A stretch of 64,000 nt of DNA from Pelosinus fermentans JBW45 (GCF_000271665.2 NZ_CP010978.1:2324501-2388500), one strand, 5' to 3'; positions 33,290-42,566 are shown, counted from the stretch's first letter. Made by a program: numbers and translations. The notes: generated by a model not told the origin, from the sequence alone.

Positions 33290-33391
33290 GATTCGTTTTA
33301 TATGTTTTAAAGGATGCGCCAGCGTTTTTCTTATTATTGTAATGTCAATATATTTTTTATGTTTAGGAGATACTTAAGAGGAAATTAATGT

Positions 33392-33405
33392 TTATTCGCG
33401 AATAA
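33392..33405. promoter_or_regulatory. Perfect 14-bp palindrome before yggS
   Basis: TTATTCGCGAATAA is its own complement and lies 22 bases before the yggS start. It could be an operator for the yggS-sepF-proC operon. No known regulator consensus fits. Confidence 0.35.
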
Positions 33406-33427
33406 TGCATATAATGGAGGGTTTACC

Positions 33428-34129
33428 ATGTCTATTCGAACAAACTTAACCCAAGTTATAGAAAATATTCATAGTGCTGTACATAAGAGAAGTAAGACAT
33501 TAATCAATGAATCTAAAAATGTTAAATTGGTAGCTGTAACAAAGAATCATGATGTAGCAGCAATTCAAGAAGCGGTTGCTGCTGGAGTGCTGGCAATTGG
33601 TGAAAATAGAATACAAGAAGCCGCTAAAAAAGCTCAAATACTTCAGAAACAAGTGGAATGGCATCTTATCGGTCATCTGCAGACCAATAAGGTTCGTCAA
33701 GCAATCCAGCTGTTTGATCTGATTCATTCTGTAGATAGTAAAAAATTGGCTCTGGAAATTGATCGTATCGCCGGTGCCTTAGGGAAACGGCAAGATATCC
33801 TGATCCAGGTTAATATGGCTAATGAAGATACCAAATTTGGGATTGCTTCCAAAGATGTTTTAACATTAGCAAAGTGTATTAGCAATCTAGAGCATGTCCG
33901 ATTATGCGGAGTGATGACGATTGCACCTTTTTATGAAAATGCAGAGCAAGCCAGACCTCTATTTCGCAATATGTGTCAATTGTTTATGGAACTAAAAAAT
34001 ATGAATTTGGCGAGCACAAATATAGAGTGGCTATCTATGGGAATGACAAATGATTATATTGTAGGTGTTGAAGAGGGAGCAAATTTAGTACGTATTGGTA
34101 CTGGGATATTTGGACAGCGTCAATATTAA
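33428..34129 (+). CDS. yggS: YggS/YlmE family pyridoxal phosphate homeostasis protein
   Basis: This cytoplasmic PLP-binding protein helps balance vitamin B6 and amino acid pools. The 233 residues form a single TIM barrel, with the cofactor lysine in VAVTKN (about Lys39), then GENRIQEA, WHLIGHLQTNK and SMGMTNDY, all family signatures. It is the ylmE gene of the ylm cluster and lies 18 bases before sepF. TGGAGGG precedes the ATG. Confidence 0.94.
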   Translation: MSIRTNLTQVIENIHSAVHKRSKTLINESKNVKLVAVTKNHDVAAIQEAVAAGVLAIGENRIQEAAKKAQILQKQVEWHLIGHLQTNKVRQAIQLFDLIHSVDSKKLALEIDRIAGALGKRQDILIQVNMANEDTKFGIASKDVLTLAKCISNLEHVRLCGVMTIAPFYENAEQARPLFRNMCQLFMELKNMNLASTNIEWLSMGMTNDYIVGVEEGANLVRIGTGIFGQRQY

Positions 34130-34147
34130 AGGGAGGTATAAAGGGAC

Positions 34148-34576
34148 ATGAAGTTTATGGAAAAAGTCTGGGGAAGCTTAGGCTTATTTGAACCAGTAGA
34201 GGCAGAGGAAGATCCAAAGCAAAAAGTAGAAGAATTAGAAGTAGGGAAAGGGAAAAAAAATAGTAACCTAGTCAATTTACCTACTGCTCAGAAACAAATG
34301 AAAGTTATGGTAGTGGAGCCATTCTCTTTTGATGATGCTCAACATGTAGCCGATCATTTGAAAAATCGAAAACCTGTTGTTGTGAATTTTGAGAATTGTG
34401 ATAAAGAAGTTGCTAAGCGTATGATTGACTTTATTAGTGGGACTACCTATGCTTTAGCTGGAAGCATTCAAAAAATTGGTAACAACATATTTCTCTGTGC
34501 TCCTAATAATGTAGATGTTACTTATAGTCCTCATGAAGAAGGCAGCGATAAAGAATTTTTACCATGGAATAAATAA
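34148..34576 (+). CDS. sepF: Cell division protein SepF
   Basis: SepF bundles FtsZ filaments and anchors them to the membrane. The 142 residues begin with a short amphipathic membrane-binding helix (MKFMEKVWGSLGLF), followed by an acidic linker. The C-terminal SepF domain includes MVVEPFSFDDAQHVADHLKN and FISGTTYALAGSIQKIG. It would bind the DIPTWMRR tail of FtsZ encoded at 16411. GGGAGG lies upstream. Part of the yggS-sepF-proC-ylmH-divIVA operon. Confidence 0.95.
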   Translation: MKFMEKVWGSLGLFEPVEAEEDPKQKVEELEVGKGKKNSNLVNLPTAQKQMKVMVVEPFSFDDAQHVADHLKNRKPVVVNFENCDKEVAKRMIDFISGTTYALAGSIQKIGNNIFLCAPNNVDVTYSPHEEGSDKEFLPWNK

Positions 34577-34602
34577 AGAGTTAAAATACGGGGGATTACC
34601 AG

Positions 34603-35424
34603 ATGTTGCAGAATAAAAAAATCGGTTTTATCGGTAGCGGAGCTATGGCTGAAGCCTTAATTGATGGAATATTAAAAGCTAATTTAGTTACGCCGAGTCA
34701 AATTATCGTAAATGATATTTCACAGAATCGTCTAGAGCATATGGCTGGGAAATTTGGTGTACTTACGACGTTAAGTATTAAGGATACTGTAAAGGCAGCA
34801 GATATATTATTTTTAACTGTGAAGCCTCAGATTATTAATGGTGTATTAGATGCCATTGCACCGCTGCTTTCACCTACAACCTTAGTTGTATCAATTGCAG
34901 CGGGAATTACCATTGGAATACTCGAGAGCAAATTGATACGGATTCCAATTGTAAGAGTTATGCCAAACACTCCGGTGGCAGTAGGGGAAGGTATGTCTGT
35001 TCTTGCTTTGGGGCATTATGCAGGTGAAGAAAATGGCGAATTAGTATTGACTATTTTTGCTTCTGTAGGTAGAGCCATTATTATGGATGAAAATGCTATG
35101 GATGCAGTAACGGGATTATCAGGTAGTGGTCCCGGATACGTCTTTGTACTTATTGATGCATTAACGGATGCAGGTGTCCGGGTTGGCTTGTCCAGACAAA
35201 ACTCATTGGTTATGGCAGCTCAGACCTTATTAGGAGCAGCTAAGATGGTTCTGGAAACAGGGGAACATCCCGCAAGATTAAGGGATATGGTAACTTCCCC
35301 AGGTGGAACTGCTATTGCGGGTATACATGTGTTAGAGCAAAAGGGTGTAAGAGCAGCTTTAATTGATGCAGTAGAAGCAGCTACGAAACGTTCACAGGAG
35401 ATGGGGAAAAAATCACATGGGTGA
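34603..35424 (+). CDS. proC: Pyrroline-5-carboxylate reductase
   Basis: ProC reduces pyrroline-5-carboxylate to L-proline with NAD(P)H. The 273 residues have the Rossmann motif GFIGSGAMAEAL near the start, VRVMPNTPVAVGEG in the middle, and the family signature region with GLSGSGPGYVF and LRDMVTSPGGTAIAG. It occupies the place where many Firmicutes have ylmG (yggT). Its last eight bases overlap ylmH. Confidence 0.95.
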   Translation: MLQNKKIGFIGSGAMAEALIDGILKANLVTPSQIIVNDISQNRLEHMAGKFGVLTTLSIKDTVKAADILFLTVKPQIINGVLDAIAPLLSPTTLVVSIAAGITIGILESKLIRIPIVRVMPNTPVAVGEGMSVLALGHYAGEENGELVLTIFASVGRAIIMDENAMDAVTGLSGSGPGYVFVLIDALTDAGVRVGLSRQNSLVMAAQTLLGAAKMVLETGEHPARLRDMVTSPGGTAIAGIHVLEQKGVRAALIDAVEAATKRSQEMGKKSHG

Positions 35425-36202
35425 TCGAGAAAAAATTATACGATATTATCAGGCTAGCGGTGAGGGTGAGTTAGCAGCTAAATTATTGGATTTAGCTGAA
35501 GCGGCATTGCGTAATCGAAAGTACAAAGTAACAGAGTTTCTGGATCCTTACGGTTATAGTATTGCAGAAACGATTGGTGCACATTATGATCGATTAAAGC
35601 TAGTATCCAGCGGTGGTTATGATGGGGCGGAGCGAGTTAAAGCTGTTTTTGTAAATGAAGAGTTTCGAGGTACCCCTGATGTTGCAGTAGAGGCTGTTTC
35701 CGTAACATGGGATGAGAGATATTATCAAATTACTCATCGAGATGTATTGGGGGCATTGATGGCACTTGGTATTAAGCGAGAAATTATTGGTGACATCATT
35801 ATGTGCGGGCATGGATGCCAAATTATTATCGATTCATCTTTCTTCAATTTTCTTATGCAAAATTTTAGCAAGATTGGTGCGGCGCCTATCAGTATTGCGC
35901 AATTGAAGATCGCAGATATTGCTCATCGAGAAGAAAAAGTAAAGGAAATCAAAACGACTGTAGCTTCTCTTCGATTGGACGTCATAGCAGCAGCTGGTTT
36001 TGGTACTTCCCGCAGCAGAATGTCGGAGGAAATCGTAGCAGGTAAACTAAAAGTAAACTGGCAGGAAGCTAAAAATAGTGCTCAGTCCATTAAAGAAAAT
36101 GATGTTATTTCAATGCGGGGGCGGGGGAGAGTCGAAGTATGCGAAGTATTGGGTCAAACCAGAAAAGGACGAATGAGTATTGTATTAAAACGTTTTATGT
36201 AG
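35417..36202 (+). CDS. ylmH: YlmH family RNA-binding S4-domain protein
   Basis: YlmH proteins bind ribosomal or peptidyl-tRNA complexes, and in B. subtilis act in ribosome quality control. RqcH of the same pathway is encoded at 44917. The 261 residues have an N-terminal region ending in HGCQIIIDSSFFNFL and a C-terminal S4 domain (about residues 185-255: LRLDVIAAAGFGTSRSRM, GKLKVNW, RGRGRVEV). The start overlaps proC. divIVA follows 19 bases downstream. Confidence 0.92.
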   Translation: MGDREKIIRYYQASGEGELAAKLLDLAEAALRNRKYKVTEFLDPYGYSIAETIGAHYDRLKLVSSGGYDGAERVKAVFVNEEFRGTPDVAVEAVSVTWDERYYQITHRDVLGALMALGIKREIIGDIIMCGHGCQIIIDSSFFNFLMQNFSKIGAAPISIAQLKIADIAHREEKVKEIKTTVASLRLDVIAAAGFGTSRSRMSEEIVAGKLKVNWQEAKNSAQSIKENDVISMRGRGRVEVCEVLGQTRKGRMSIVLKRFM

Positions 36203-36220
36203 ATACGTGGAGGTGTATTC

Positions 36221-36670
36221 ATGCTAACCCCATTAGATATTCATAATAAAGAATTTAAAAGAAGCTTTCGAGGATATAACGAAGAAGATGTCGATGAATT
36301 TCTTGACCGAGTCATAAAAGATTATGAGCTATTATATCGGGAAAATATTGAGTTGAAAGAGAATATGGACCGACTTAATAGTAAATTAGAACATTTTCAA
36401 CATATGGAAAATACTTTACATAATACATTAATTGTCGCTCAGGAAACAGCGGAAGAAGTAAAGCTAAACGCTAAAAAGACAACAGAACTAATGATAAAAG
36501 AAGCAGAGATCAACGCTCAAAAACTCGTAGAGGAAGCTGCCAACAAAGTACGGCGTATGGCTAGTGAATATCAGGATTTGAAAAAACAGGTTGATGTATA
36601 TCGTGTTCGTATGCGTACCCTTGTACAAGCACAGTTAGAGATATTAGGTGAATCTGGTGAGGATGAATAA
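36221..36670 (+). CDS. divIVA: DivIVA-family septum/pole protein
   Basis: DivIVA senses curved membrane and positions division, chromosome-anchoring and sporulation proteins. The 149 residues begin with the conserved LTPLDIHNKEFKRSFRGYNEEDVDEFLDRV membrane-binding region (positions 2-31), followed by two long coiled coils. GTGGAGGTG precedes the ATG. It is the last gene of the operon; a new promoter and T-box leader follow at once. Confidence 0.95.
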   Translation: MLTPLDIHNKEFKRSFRGYNEEDVDEFLDRVIKDYELLYRENIELKENMDRLNSKLEHFQHMENTLHNTLIVAQETAEEVKLNAKKTTELMIKEAEINAQKLVEEAANKVRRMASEYQDLKKQVDVYRVRMRTLVQAQLEILGESGEDE

Positions 36671-36676
36671 CGTAAT

Positions 36677-36705
36677 TTGACAATGTACCTTTTATTGGTT
36701 ATAAT
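36677..36705 (+). promoter_or_regulatory. Consensus sigma-A promoter for ileS
   Basis: Perfect TTGACA (36677-36682) and TATAAT (36700-36705) are separated by 17 bases. Transcription should start at about 36712, just before the T-box leader. Confidence 0.9.
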
Positions 36706-36734
36706 CAATTTTATTGTAGAATGTTAATAATGAT

Positions 36735-36970
36735 ACAAGTCATGATGGAGACAGTAGCTAAAAATTTGATTTTACAGCGAGTTGGGAATAGTGTGAGCCT
36801 AATAGTAATCAAGTTTAGTGAAGATCACTCCTGAACTGCAAACTGAAATACAGTAAGATTTGCCGTTTAACGAGCGTTATATCGTTCTAAAGTGGCTGCA
36901 AAGTCATTAGGGTGGTACCACGGGAAACAACCTCTCGTCCCTTTAGGGATGAAGAGGTTTTATTTTTTTT
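36735..36970 (+). promoter_or_regulatory. T-box riboswitch, isoleucine-specific
   Basis: This leader binds uncharged tRNA-Ile and lets ileS be transcribed when isoleucine is scarce. The T-box sequence AGGGTGGTACCACGG (36909-36923) contains the UGGU-type bases that pair with the tRNA 3' end. Stem I carries GAAGATCACTCC with ATC (36824-36826) as the likely isoleucine specifier. The terminator is the AACCTCT/AGAGGTT stem at 36928-36959 followed by a T-rich run. The antiterminator and terminator share bases in the usual way. Confidence 0.92.
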
Positions 36971-36983
36971 GGAGGTGTTATTG

Positions 36984-39770
36984 TTGGATTATAGTAAAAC
37001 CCTTAATTTACCGCAAACTGAATTCCCAATGCGAGGGAATTTACCAGAGAGAGAGCCTGAAATGCTCAACTACTGGAAGCAGCAAAAGATTTATGAGAAA
37101 CGTACAACGCAGGTGGAAAAGCCTAAATTTATCTTACATGATGGGCCTCCTTATGCGAATGGTGATATTCATATTGGTCATGCTTTAAATAAGATTTTAA
37201 AAGATATGATTTTGAAATACAAATCATTACGTGGATTTAATACTCCTTATGTACCTGGTTGGGATACTCATGGTCTACCGATTGAACATGCTGCCATAAA
37301 AATACTCGGTCTAAATAGGCATGAGCTAAAACCATTGGATTTACGTCGTGAATGTAAGGATTATGCTTTGAAATTTGTTGATACCCAGCGTCAAGACTTC
37401 AAACGTTTAGGTATTGGTGCTGATTGGGACAATCCATATGTAACATTGCGGCCTGCCTATGAAGCGAAGCAGATCGAGGTCTTTGGAGAAATGGCTAAGA
37501 AAGGTCATATTTATAAAGGGTTAAAATCGGTATACTGGTGTACTTCATGTGAGACTGCTTTGGCAGAAGCTGAAATTGAATATGCAGAAAAAAAATCTCA
37601 TACCATTTATGTTAAGTTCCCTTTAGTAGATGATAAAGGGACTTTGCCTGTAGGAATAAATGCTGAAAATGTATATGGTGTCATTTGGACAACCACGCCT
37701 TGGACAATGCCGGCCAATGTTGCCATTGCTGTTCATCCGGAATTAGAATACGCATGGGTGGAATCCCAAGGTGAAATTTATCTTTTAGCAGTAGAATTGA
37801 TTGACGCGGTAGCAAAAGATAATAAACTAGAAAGCTATACTATATTGTCAACTTTAAAGGGGGCTGATCTTGAAGGTGTGGTTTTCTCCCATCCCTTTAT
37901 AGAGCGGGAGTCTATAATTGTTTTAGCTGACTACGTTACCCTAGAACAAGGTACTGGCTGTGTACATACGGCTCCAGGACACGGCCCAGACGATTTTGAA
38001 ACGGGTATAAGGCATGGATTGCCAGTCATTAATCCCGTGGACCATGCAGGGCGCTTTACGGCTGAAGGTGGCATATTTGAAGGCATGTTAATACATGATG
38101 CCGATGTCCCTGTGATCAAAGAATTAGCAGCACGTGATATGTTATTGGGCAAGGGCAAAATCAAACACCAATATGCTCATTGCTGGCGTTGTAAAAATCC
38201 TGTTATTTATCGGGCAACGGAACAGTGGTTTGCATCAGTAGATGGGTTTAGGGAACAAGCATTGCAAGCGATTAAAGATGTAAAATGGATTCCTGGCTGG
38301 GGCGAAGATCGGATACATAATATGGTGGCGGATCGTCATGACTGGTGTATTTCTCGTCAAAGGGTATGGGGAGTTCCAATTCCCATTTTTTATTGTACAC
38401 AATGTAATGAACATGTCATCAATGATATAACGATTACTGCTGTTAAGAATTTATTTCGTCAAGAAGGTTCTGATGCATGGTGGGCCAAAGATTCAAGTGA
38501 AATATTGCCAGAAGGCTTTACTTGTTCTCATTGTGGTCACGATACTTTTCGCAAAGAAACGGATATTATGGATGTTTGGTTTGACAGTGGATCAAGTCAT
38601 GCAGCTGTACTAGAGCAGCATGATGAACTTGCATGGCCAGCTGACTTATACTTAGAGGGAAGCGATCAGCATCGAGGGTGGTTTCAGTCATCTTTATTAA
38701 CATCGGTGGCAACAAAGGGAATTGCTCCTTATAAAGCGGTTCTTACTCATGGTTTTGTGGTAGATGGTGATGGTCGTAAAATGTCTAAATCCGTTGGTAA
38801 TGTTATTTTTCCACAGGATGTTATTAAAAAATATGGGGCTGACATTTTGCGTTTATGGGTAGCCTCTGCTGACTATCAGGCGGATGTTCGTGTTTCGAAC
38901 GATATCTTGAAACAGTTGTCTGAAGTATATCGAAAAATACGCAACACCTTCCGTTACATTCTAGGCAGTATTCATGATTTTAATCCAGATACAGATAAAG
39001 TAGGCTATAATGAGTTATTAGAGATCGATCGGTGGGCACTTTTACGATTAGAACAAGTTCGTGAGAAAGTTACAAAAGCGTATGAAGAGTATGAGTTTCA
39101 TTTAATCTATCATACGGTACATAATTTTTGTACTGTTGATTTAAGCTCAATTTACTTAGACATATTAAAAGATCGCGTATACACGGCTTTGCCTGCTTCC
39201 AGAGAGCGGCGTGCAGCACAAACTGTTATGTATGAAATCGTAAATACTTTGGTACGTCTTATTTCACCTGTTCTTACCTTTACTGCTGAAGAAGTGTGGC
39301 AGCATATGAAACAAGAACAAAATATGCCAGAAAGTGTGCAGTTGGCTGATTGGCCAATGGTCCATGATGAATATCTTAATGCTGACTTAGAAGCAAAATG
39401 GACTTCTATATTGGCAATGCGTAGTGAGATTACAAAAGCTTTAGAAACTGCTAGGCGTAATAAAGTGATCGGACATTCTTTGGATGCAGAGGTTACACTG
39501 TATGCAAATGATAAGATATTTACTCAATTATCAGCTATGGATAAAGAGTGGGCAAATATTTTGATTGTATCAAAGATTCATGTTGTAGAAGATACTGGAA
39601 AAGCACCGGAAAGTGCATATCAAGTAGAGGATATGGCATTGTCAATTGTCGTATCACAAGCGGAAGGTCAAAAATGTGAACGTTGCTGGATTTATAGTGA
39701 TACTGTAGGAAAGATGGAGAAGCACGAAACACTATGTAGCCGTTGCGATGATGTAGTAGTCAAATTATAA
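36984..39770 (+). CDS. ileS: Isoleucyl-tRNA synthetase
   Basis: IleRS charges tRNA-Ile in the cytoplasm. The 928-residue protein has the class I motifs HIGH (in [10 protein letters not shown]) and KMSKS (in [10 protein letters not shown]), and the CP1 editing domain between them with [11 protein letters not shown]. The anticodon-binding domain follows, and a C-terminal zinc site CERCW...CSRC. The start is TTG 36984, seven bases after GGAGGTG. A longer frame reaches back into the T-box (from 36912) but runs through the terminator and cannot be the real start. Gene order divIVA-ileS is typical of Firmicutes. Confidence 0.97.
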   Translation: MDYSKTLNLPQTEFPMRGNLPEREPEMLNYWKQQKIYEKRTTQVEKPKFILHDGPPYANGDIHIGHALNKILKDMILKYKSLRGFNTPYVPGWDTHGLPIEHAAIKILGLNRHELKPLDLRRECKDYALKFVDTQRQDFKRLGIGADWDNPYVTLRPAYEAKQIEVFGEMAKKGHIYKGLKSVYWCTSCETALAEAEIEYAEKKSHTIYVKFPLVDDKGTLPVGINAENVYGVIWTTTPWTMPANVAIAVHPELEYAWVESQGEIYLLAVELIDAVAKDNKLESYTILSTLKGADLEGVVFSHPFIERESIIVLADYVTLEQGTGCVHTAPGHGPDDFETGIRHGLPVINPVDHAGRFTAEGGIFEGMLIHDADVPVIKELAARDMLLGKGKIKHQYAHCWRCKNPVIYRATEQWFASVDGFREQALQAIKDVKWIPGWGEDRIHNMVADRHDWCISRQRVWGVPIPIFYCTQCNEHVINDITITAVKNLFRQEGSDAWWAKDSSEILPEGFTCSHCGHDTFRKETDIMDVWFDSGSSHAAVLEQHDELAWPADLYLEGSDQHRGWFQSSLLTSVATKGIAPYKAVLTHGFVVDGDGRKMSKSVGNVIFPQDVIKKYGADILRLWVASADYQADVRVSNDILKQLSEVYRKIRNTFRYILGSIHDFNPDTDKVGYNELLEIDRWALLRLEQVREKVTKAYEEYEFHLIYHTVHNFCTVDLSSIYLDILKDRVYTALPASRERRAAQTVMYEIVNTLVRLISPVLTFTAEEVWQHMKQEQNMPESVQLADWPMVHDEYLNADLEAKWTSILAMRSEITKALETARRNKVIGHSLDAEVTLYANDKIFTQLSAMDKEWANILIVSKIHVVEDTGKAPESAYQVEDMALSIVVSQAEGQKCERCWIYSDTVGKMEKHETLCSRCDDVVVKL

Positions 39771-39777
39771 TGAACGT

Positions 39778-39811
39778 AAAAAACCGGAACTTGTTTCCGG
39801 TTTTTTTTTTT
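39778..39811 (+). terminator. Terminator after ileS
   Basis: AAAACCGGAAAC-type stem: AAACCGGAA pairs with TTCCGGTTT around CTTGT, followed by a run of more than ten Ts. Confidence 0.93.
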
Positions 39812-39846
39812 ATAAGATGGAGATAATAGAATTGGAGGTATGTTTA

Positions 39847-40143
39847 GTGGAGCAGCAAGGAAAGCAAGATGTAATTACAGTACAATTAAAAAGATTGATA
39901 TGCCATTTAGAGTCAATGCGCATTGCTGAATATATGGAACTTCTCGAACGACCAGGAAAACTGATTCTCATCAATTTTATTGCTGGAATCGCGCGAGGAT
40001 TAGGCATTGCCATTGGAGCATCTGTATTTTTTGCTATGGTATTAAACTTATTACAACAACTTATTTTACTCAACATACCGGGTATTGGAAACTTCGTAGC
40101 AGATATTATACACATTGTAGAAATGAAGAATGGAAAATTTTAA
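39847..40143 (+). CDS. DUF5665 family small membrane protein
   Basis: The 98-residue product has a soluble N-terminal part (HLESMRIAEYMELLERPGKL) and one or two hydrophobic stretches (LINFIAGIARGLGIAIGASVFF, positions about 48-69, then a second amphipathic helix near LLQQLILLNIPGIG). This matches the DUF5665 family found in spore-forming Firmicutes; its function is unknown. GTG 39847 follows GGAGG by eight bases and is preferred to an in-frame ATG at 39817. Confidence 0.75.
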   Translation: MEQQGKQDVITVQLKRLICHLESMRIAEYMELLERPGKLILINFIAGIARGLGIAIGASVFFAMVLNLLQQLILLNIPGIGNFVADIIHIVEMKNGKF

Positions 40144-40163
40144 AGAAATAGGAGTGTTTGTGT

Positions 40164-40691
40164 ATGACGAAAGATGTTTTTGATTGTATGAGGGAAAGTC
40201 ATAGCGTTAGAAATTTTCTGCAGCAAGATATACCTGAACCTACCTTAACAAGAATCTTAGAGGCGGGTTGCTGGGCTCCTAGTGCAGGAAATTTGCAGCC
40301 ATGGTATTTTTATGTAATAAAGAATCAAGAAGTTAAAAGAAAAGTGGCTGAAGCTTGTTTTGAGCAAAATCAAATTGAAAATTCACCGGTGAGTATTGTT
40401 ATATTAGCTGACCCAGCTCGTTCTAATGAAAAATATGGTGAGCGTGGTGCTCAATTATATTGTTTGCAAGATACTGCGGTTGCCGCAGAAAATATGATAT
40501 TAGCAGCTTATGGACTGGGGATTTCTACCTGCTGGATTGGCGCTTTTGATGAAATCAAAATCCAGCAAGCAGTGGAGGCTCCTCCTAGACTTCGAGCAGT
40601 AGCTATTCTTTGTTTAGGGTATAGCAACGAAGCCGATAAACCTGCTAAAGAAAGACTCAGAATCGGTGAAGTAACGAAGATTATTCATTAG
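40164..40691 (+). CDS. Nitroreductase-family FMN oxidoreductase
   Basis: This is an FMN-dependent NAD(P)H oxidoreductase of the nitroreductase superfamily, probably cytoplasmic and dimeric, with unknown natural substrate. The 175 residues include the N-terminal SHSVRNF flavin-phosphate-binding segment, EAGCWAPSAGNLQPW, and the later AAENMILAAYGLGISTCWIGAF that lines the cofactor. The short length is typical of the compact subfamily. GGAG lies nine bases before ATG 40164. It is probably co-transcribed with the yteA-like gene 11 bases later. Confidence 0.88.
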   Translation: MTKDVFDCMRESHSVRNFLQQDIPEPTLTRILEAGCWAPSAGNLQPWYFYVIKNQEVKRKVAEACFEQNQIENSPVSIVILADPARSNEKYGERGAQLYCLQDTAVAAENMILAAYGLGISTCWIGAFDEIKIQQAVEAPPRLRAVAILCLGYSNEADKPAKERLRIGEVTKIIH

Positions 40692-40702
40692 GAGAGGGTA
40701 AT

Positions 40703-41335
40703 TTGGATGCTGCAAAATATAAAGAATTAGCAAAACGATTAAACGAAGAGAAGCAGGAGTTAGTAAAGCAAATTACTTCTTTGGAAGAATCAGGATTAGA
40801 AACAAGTTTATCCTATTCAACGGGAGAATTATCGGTCTGTGATAATCATCCTGCTGATATTGGCGATGAATTATTTGAACGCAGTAAAGATATTGCTTTA
40901 AAAGATAATGCGCAAGTTCTATTGTCGCGAGTGGAAAAAGCTCTTAAGAAAATAGATAATGGAAACTATGAATATTGTAGTACCTGTGGCAAAGAAATAC
41001 CTGTAGCTAGGTTAGAGGCTATTCCTTGGGCGAACGAATGCATACAATGTCAGGAGCAATACGATGTTGTTGATTCCATCCCAAGGCCTTTAGAAGAGGA
41101 GGTGCTAACGCCACCTTTTCAACAGAATTTTTTAGATCATGATAAAAATGAATTTATTGGTTTTGATGGTGAGGATGCCTTACAAGCGGTCATGCGTTAT
41201 GGCAGCTCTGATACACCCCAGGATATTCCTGGAAGCCGTAATTACAAAAAGTTATTCAATAATAGTGATGAACAGCAGGGAATTGTTGATCCGGCAGATG
41301 CTATTCCTGTAAAAGAAAGAGATGGAAGTCCGTGA
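40703..41335 (+). CDS. TraR/DksA-type zinc finger protein, YteA family
   Basis: The 210 residues have an N-terminal coiled coil, the HPADIGDELFERSKDI segment and the four-cysteine zinc finger YCSTCGKEIPVARLEA...CIQCQ (about residues 92-115). An acidic C-terminal extension has TPPF and DGEDALQAV. This is the plan of the sporulation-linked YteA family. DksA relatives bind RNA polymerase through its secondary channel, but whether YteA does is not known. The start is TTG after GGAGAGGG. A good terminator follows. Confidence 0.87.
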   Translation: MDAAKYKELAKRLNEEKQELVKQITSLEESGLETSLSYSTGELSVCDNHPADIGDELFERSKDIALKDNAQVLLSRVEKALKKIDNGNYEYCSTCGKEIPVARLEAIPWANECIQCQEQYDVVDSIPRPLEEEVLTPPFQQNFLDHDKNEFIGFDGEDALQAVMRYGSSDTPQDIPGSRNYKKLFNNSDEQQGIVDPADAIPVKERDGSP

Positions 41336-41392
41336 AGGAAAATAGTTACAGAATCTGTTGTTTTAAAAAATAAACGTATGAGTTTATAAATT

Positions 41393-41427
41393 AAAAAACT
41401 GGGCGATAATTTTAAGCCCAGTTTTTT
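41393..41427. terminator. Terminator after the yteA-like gene
   Basis: AAAAAACTGGGC and GCCCAGTTTTTT are perfect inverted copies around an 11-base loop. The A and T ends allow activity in both directions. Confidence 0.92.
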
Positions 41428-41528
41428 AATTCGCAGCAGGAGTTATGTGTGTCAAAGTATAAAGATAGTAGCGTAATATATATATATAATCCATCGGTGA
41501 AGGGGTAGTTTTGCTAGGAGGTGCTTTT

Positions 41529-42233
41529 ATGGCAACACCAATGATGATAGCGAAAGGTGTTATGTATCGACTTGGGGTATTGGTTATTGCTGTAATTGGA
41601 TATTTTTATTTGCCTGGCATACAAGAATTTTTTGAAAGTGGATTCTCCTTATTATGGGATCGGGACTTTGACGGATTACGTCAATTTATTTTGTCCTATG
41701 GTTTTTGGGCACCTATGTGCAGTATCCTGTTAATGACGCTGCAGTCGCTAATCCCTTTTGTTCCAGGATTAGCAATTACCATTACTAATGCTTGGGTTTT
41801 TGGCTGGCAGTATGGGGCGGTTTATTCCTGGCTGGGAGCATTACTTGGAGCATGTTTAGATTTTGCTATTGCAAGATGGTATGGACGACCAATTGTTGAA
41901 AAATTTATAAATAACAAGTATTTAAAGTTAACAGATGCATTTCTTCGTAAGCATGGTATATTTGCTGTATTTATTACTCGCTTGACACCCATTATTCCCT
42001 TTAAAGTGATCAGCTATGGTGTTGGACTAACGACTCTTTCTTTTTGTCAATTTGCAATTGCAACGGCAATTGGGCAAGCGCCTGCGATTCTCATATATTC
42101 TGTTATCGGTCAAAATCTTACACATAGTGTTCGTGCCACGGTTATCATTACTTCTTTGTTGCTTGCTATCGGTGCTTTTGGGTATTATTTCAGCGAGGAT
42201 ATAGAGCGAAGGTTTTTTCCTGATAAAGAGTAA
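41529..42233 (+). CDS. TVP38/TMEM64 (VTT domain) membrane protein
   Basis: The 234-residue polytopic membrane protein belongs to the TVP38/TMEM64 branch of the DedA superfamily, thought to move lipids across membranes. Visible features are an N-terminal span, the VPGLAITITNAWVFGWQYGA segment, AKWYGRP-like ARWYGRPIVE, and RLTPIIPFKVISYGVGL, which carries the conserved Arg and Pro residues. ATG 41529 follows AGGAGGTG by about six bases. It appears to be a single-gene unit, with a TATAAT at 41485-41490 but no clear -35. Confidence 0.88.
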   Translation: MATPMMIAKGVMYRLGVLVIAVIGYFYLPGIQEFFESGFSLLWDRDFDGLRQFILSYGFWAPMCSILLMTLQSLIPFVPGLAITITNAWVFGWQYGAVYSWLGALLGACLDFAIARWYGRPIVEKFINNKYLKLTDAFLRKHGIFAVFITRLTPIIPFKVISYGVGLTTLSFCQFAIATAIGQAPAILIYSVIGQNLTHSVRATVIITSLLLAIGAFGYYFSEDIERRFFPDKE

Positions 42234-42295
42234 CTACGGGGAATATATAATAAAATTTATAAGTTTCTAGAAGGAGAGTATAAGTATAATGTAAA

Positions 42296-42318
42296 AATAT
42301 CATATTAAATATGATATT
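42296..42318. promoter_or_regulatory. Perfect 23-bp palindrome upstream of the ferredoxin gene
   Basis: AATATCATATT and AATATGATATT are exact inverted arms of 11 bases around a single A. It lies 29 bases before a TATAAT at 42347-42352 that probably serves the ferredoxin gene, so it overlaps the -35 side of the promoter. It looks like an operator for an unidentified dimeric regulator. It does not match the Fur, Rex or Fnr consensus. Confidence 0.5.
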
Positions 42319-42385
42319 AGTTATGTGATTTCTTGTTAGTATATAGTATAATGGTATACAGTGATCTACATAGGAGGTGAAATTC

Positions 42386-42550
42386 ATGTATAAAATTGAT
42401 AGTAGCTGTATTTCATGTGGTGCTTGTGCTTCTGTTTGCCCAGTTGAAGCTATTTCTGAAGGTGATGCTCAATATGTTATCGATGAAAAATGTATTGACT
42501 GTGGTTCTTGTGCTGCAACCTGTCCAGTGGGAGCAATTAGCCCAGAATAA
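42386..42550 (+). CDS. 2[4Fe-4S] ferredoxin, clostridial type
   Basis: This 54-residue protein is a low-potential electron carrier for anaerobic metabolism. The eight cysteines are at 8, 11, 14, 18 and 36, 39, 42, 46, giving two CxxCxxCxxxCP motifs, each binding one 4Fe-4S cluster. The two halves are an internal duplication. TAGGAGGTG precedes the ATG by seven bases. The gene stands alone, with a palindrome before it and hairpins after it. Its partners (hydrogenase, pyruvate oxidoreductase) are not in the window. Confidence 0.95.
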   Translation: MYKIDSSCISCGACASVCPVEAISEGDAQYVIDEKCIDCGSCAATCPVGAISPE

Positions 42551-42566
42551 GTAACATAATTAAAGC

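Noticed and set aside
36912-36983. An N-terminal extension of IleRS starting inside the T-box
   Set aside because: It would cross the T-box and terminator stem, and the GGAGGTG site fixes the start at 36984.
42296-42318. Fur or Fnr binding site before the ferredoxin gene
   Set aside because: The palindrome lacks the GATAAT repeats of Fur boxes and the TTGAT half-sites of Fnr.
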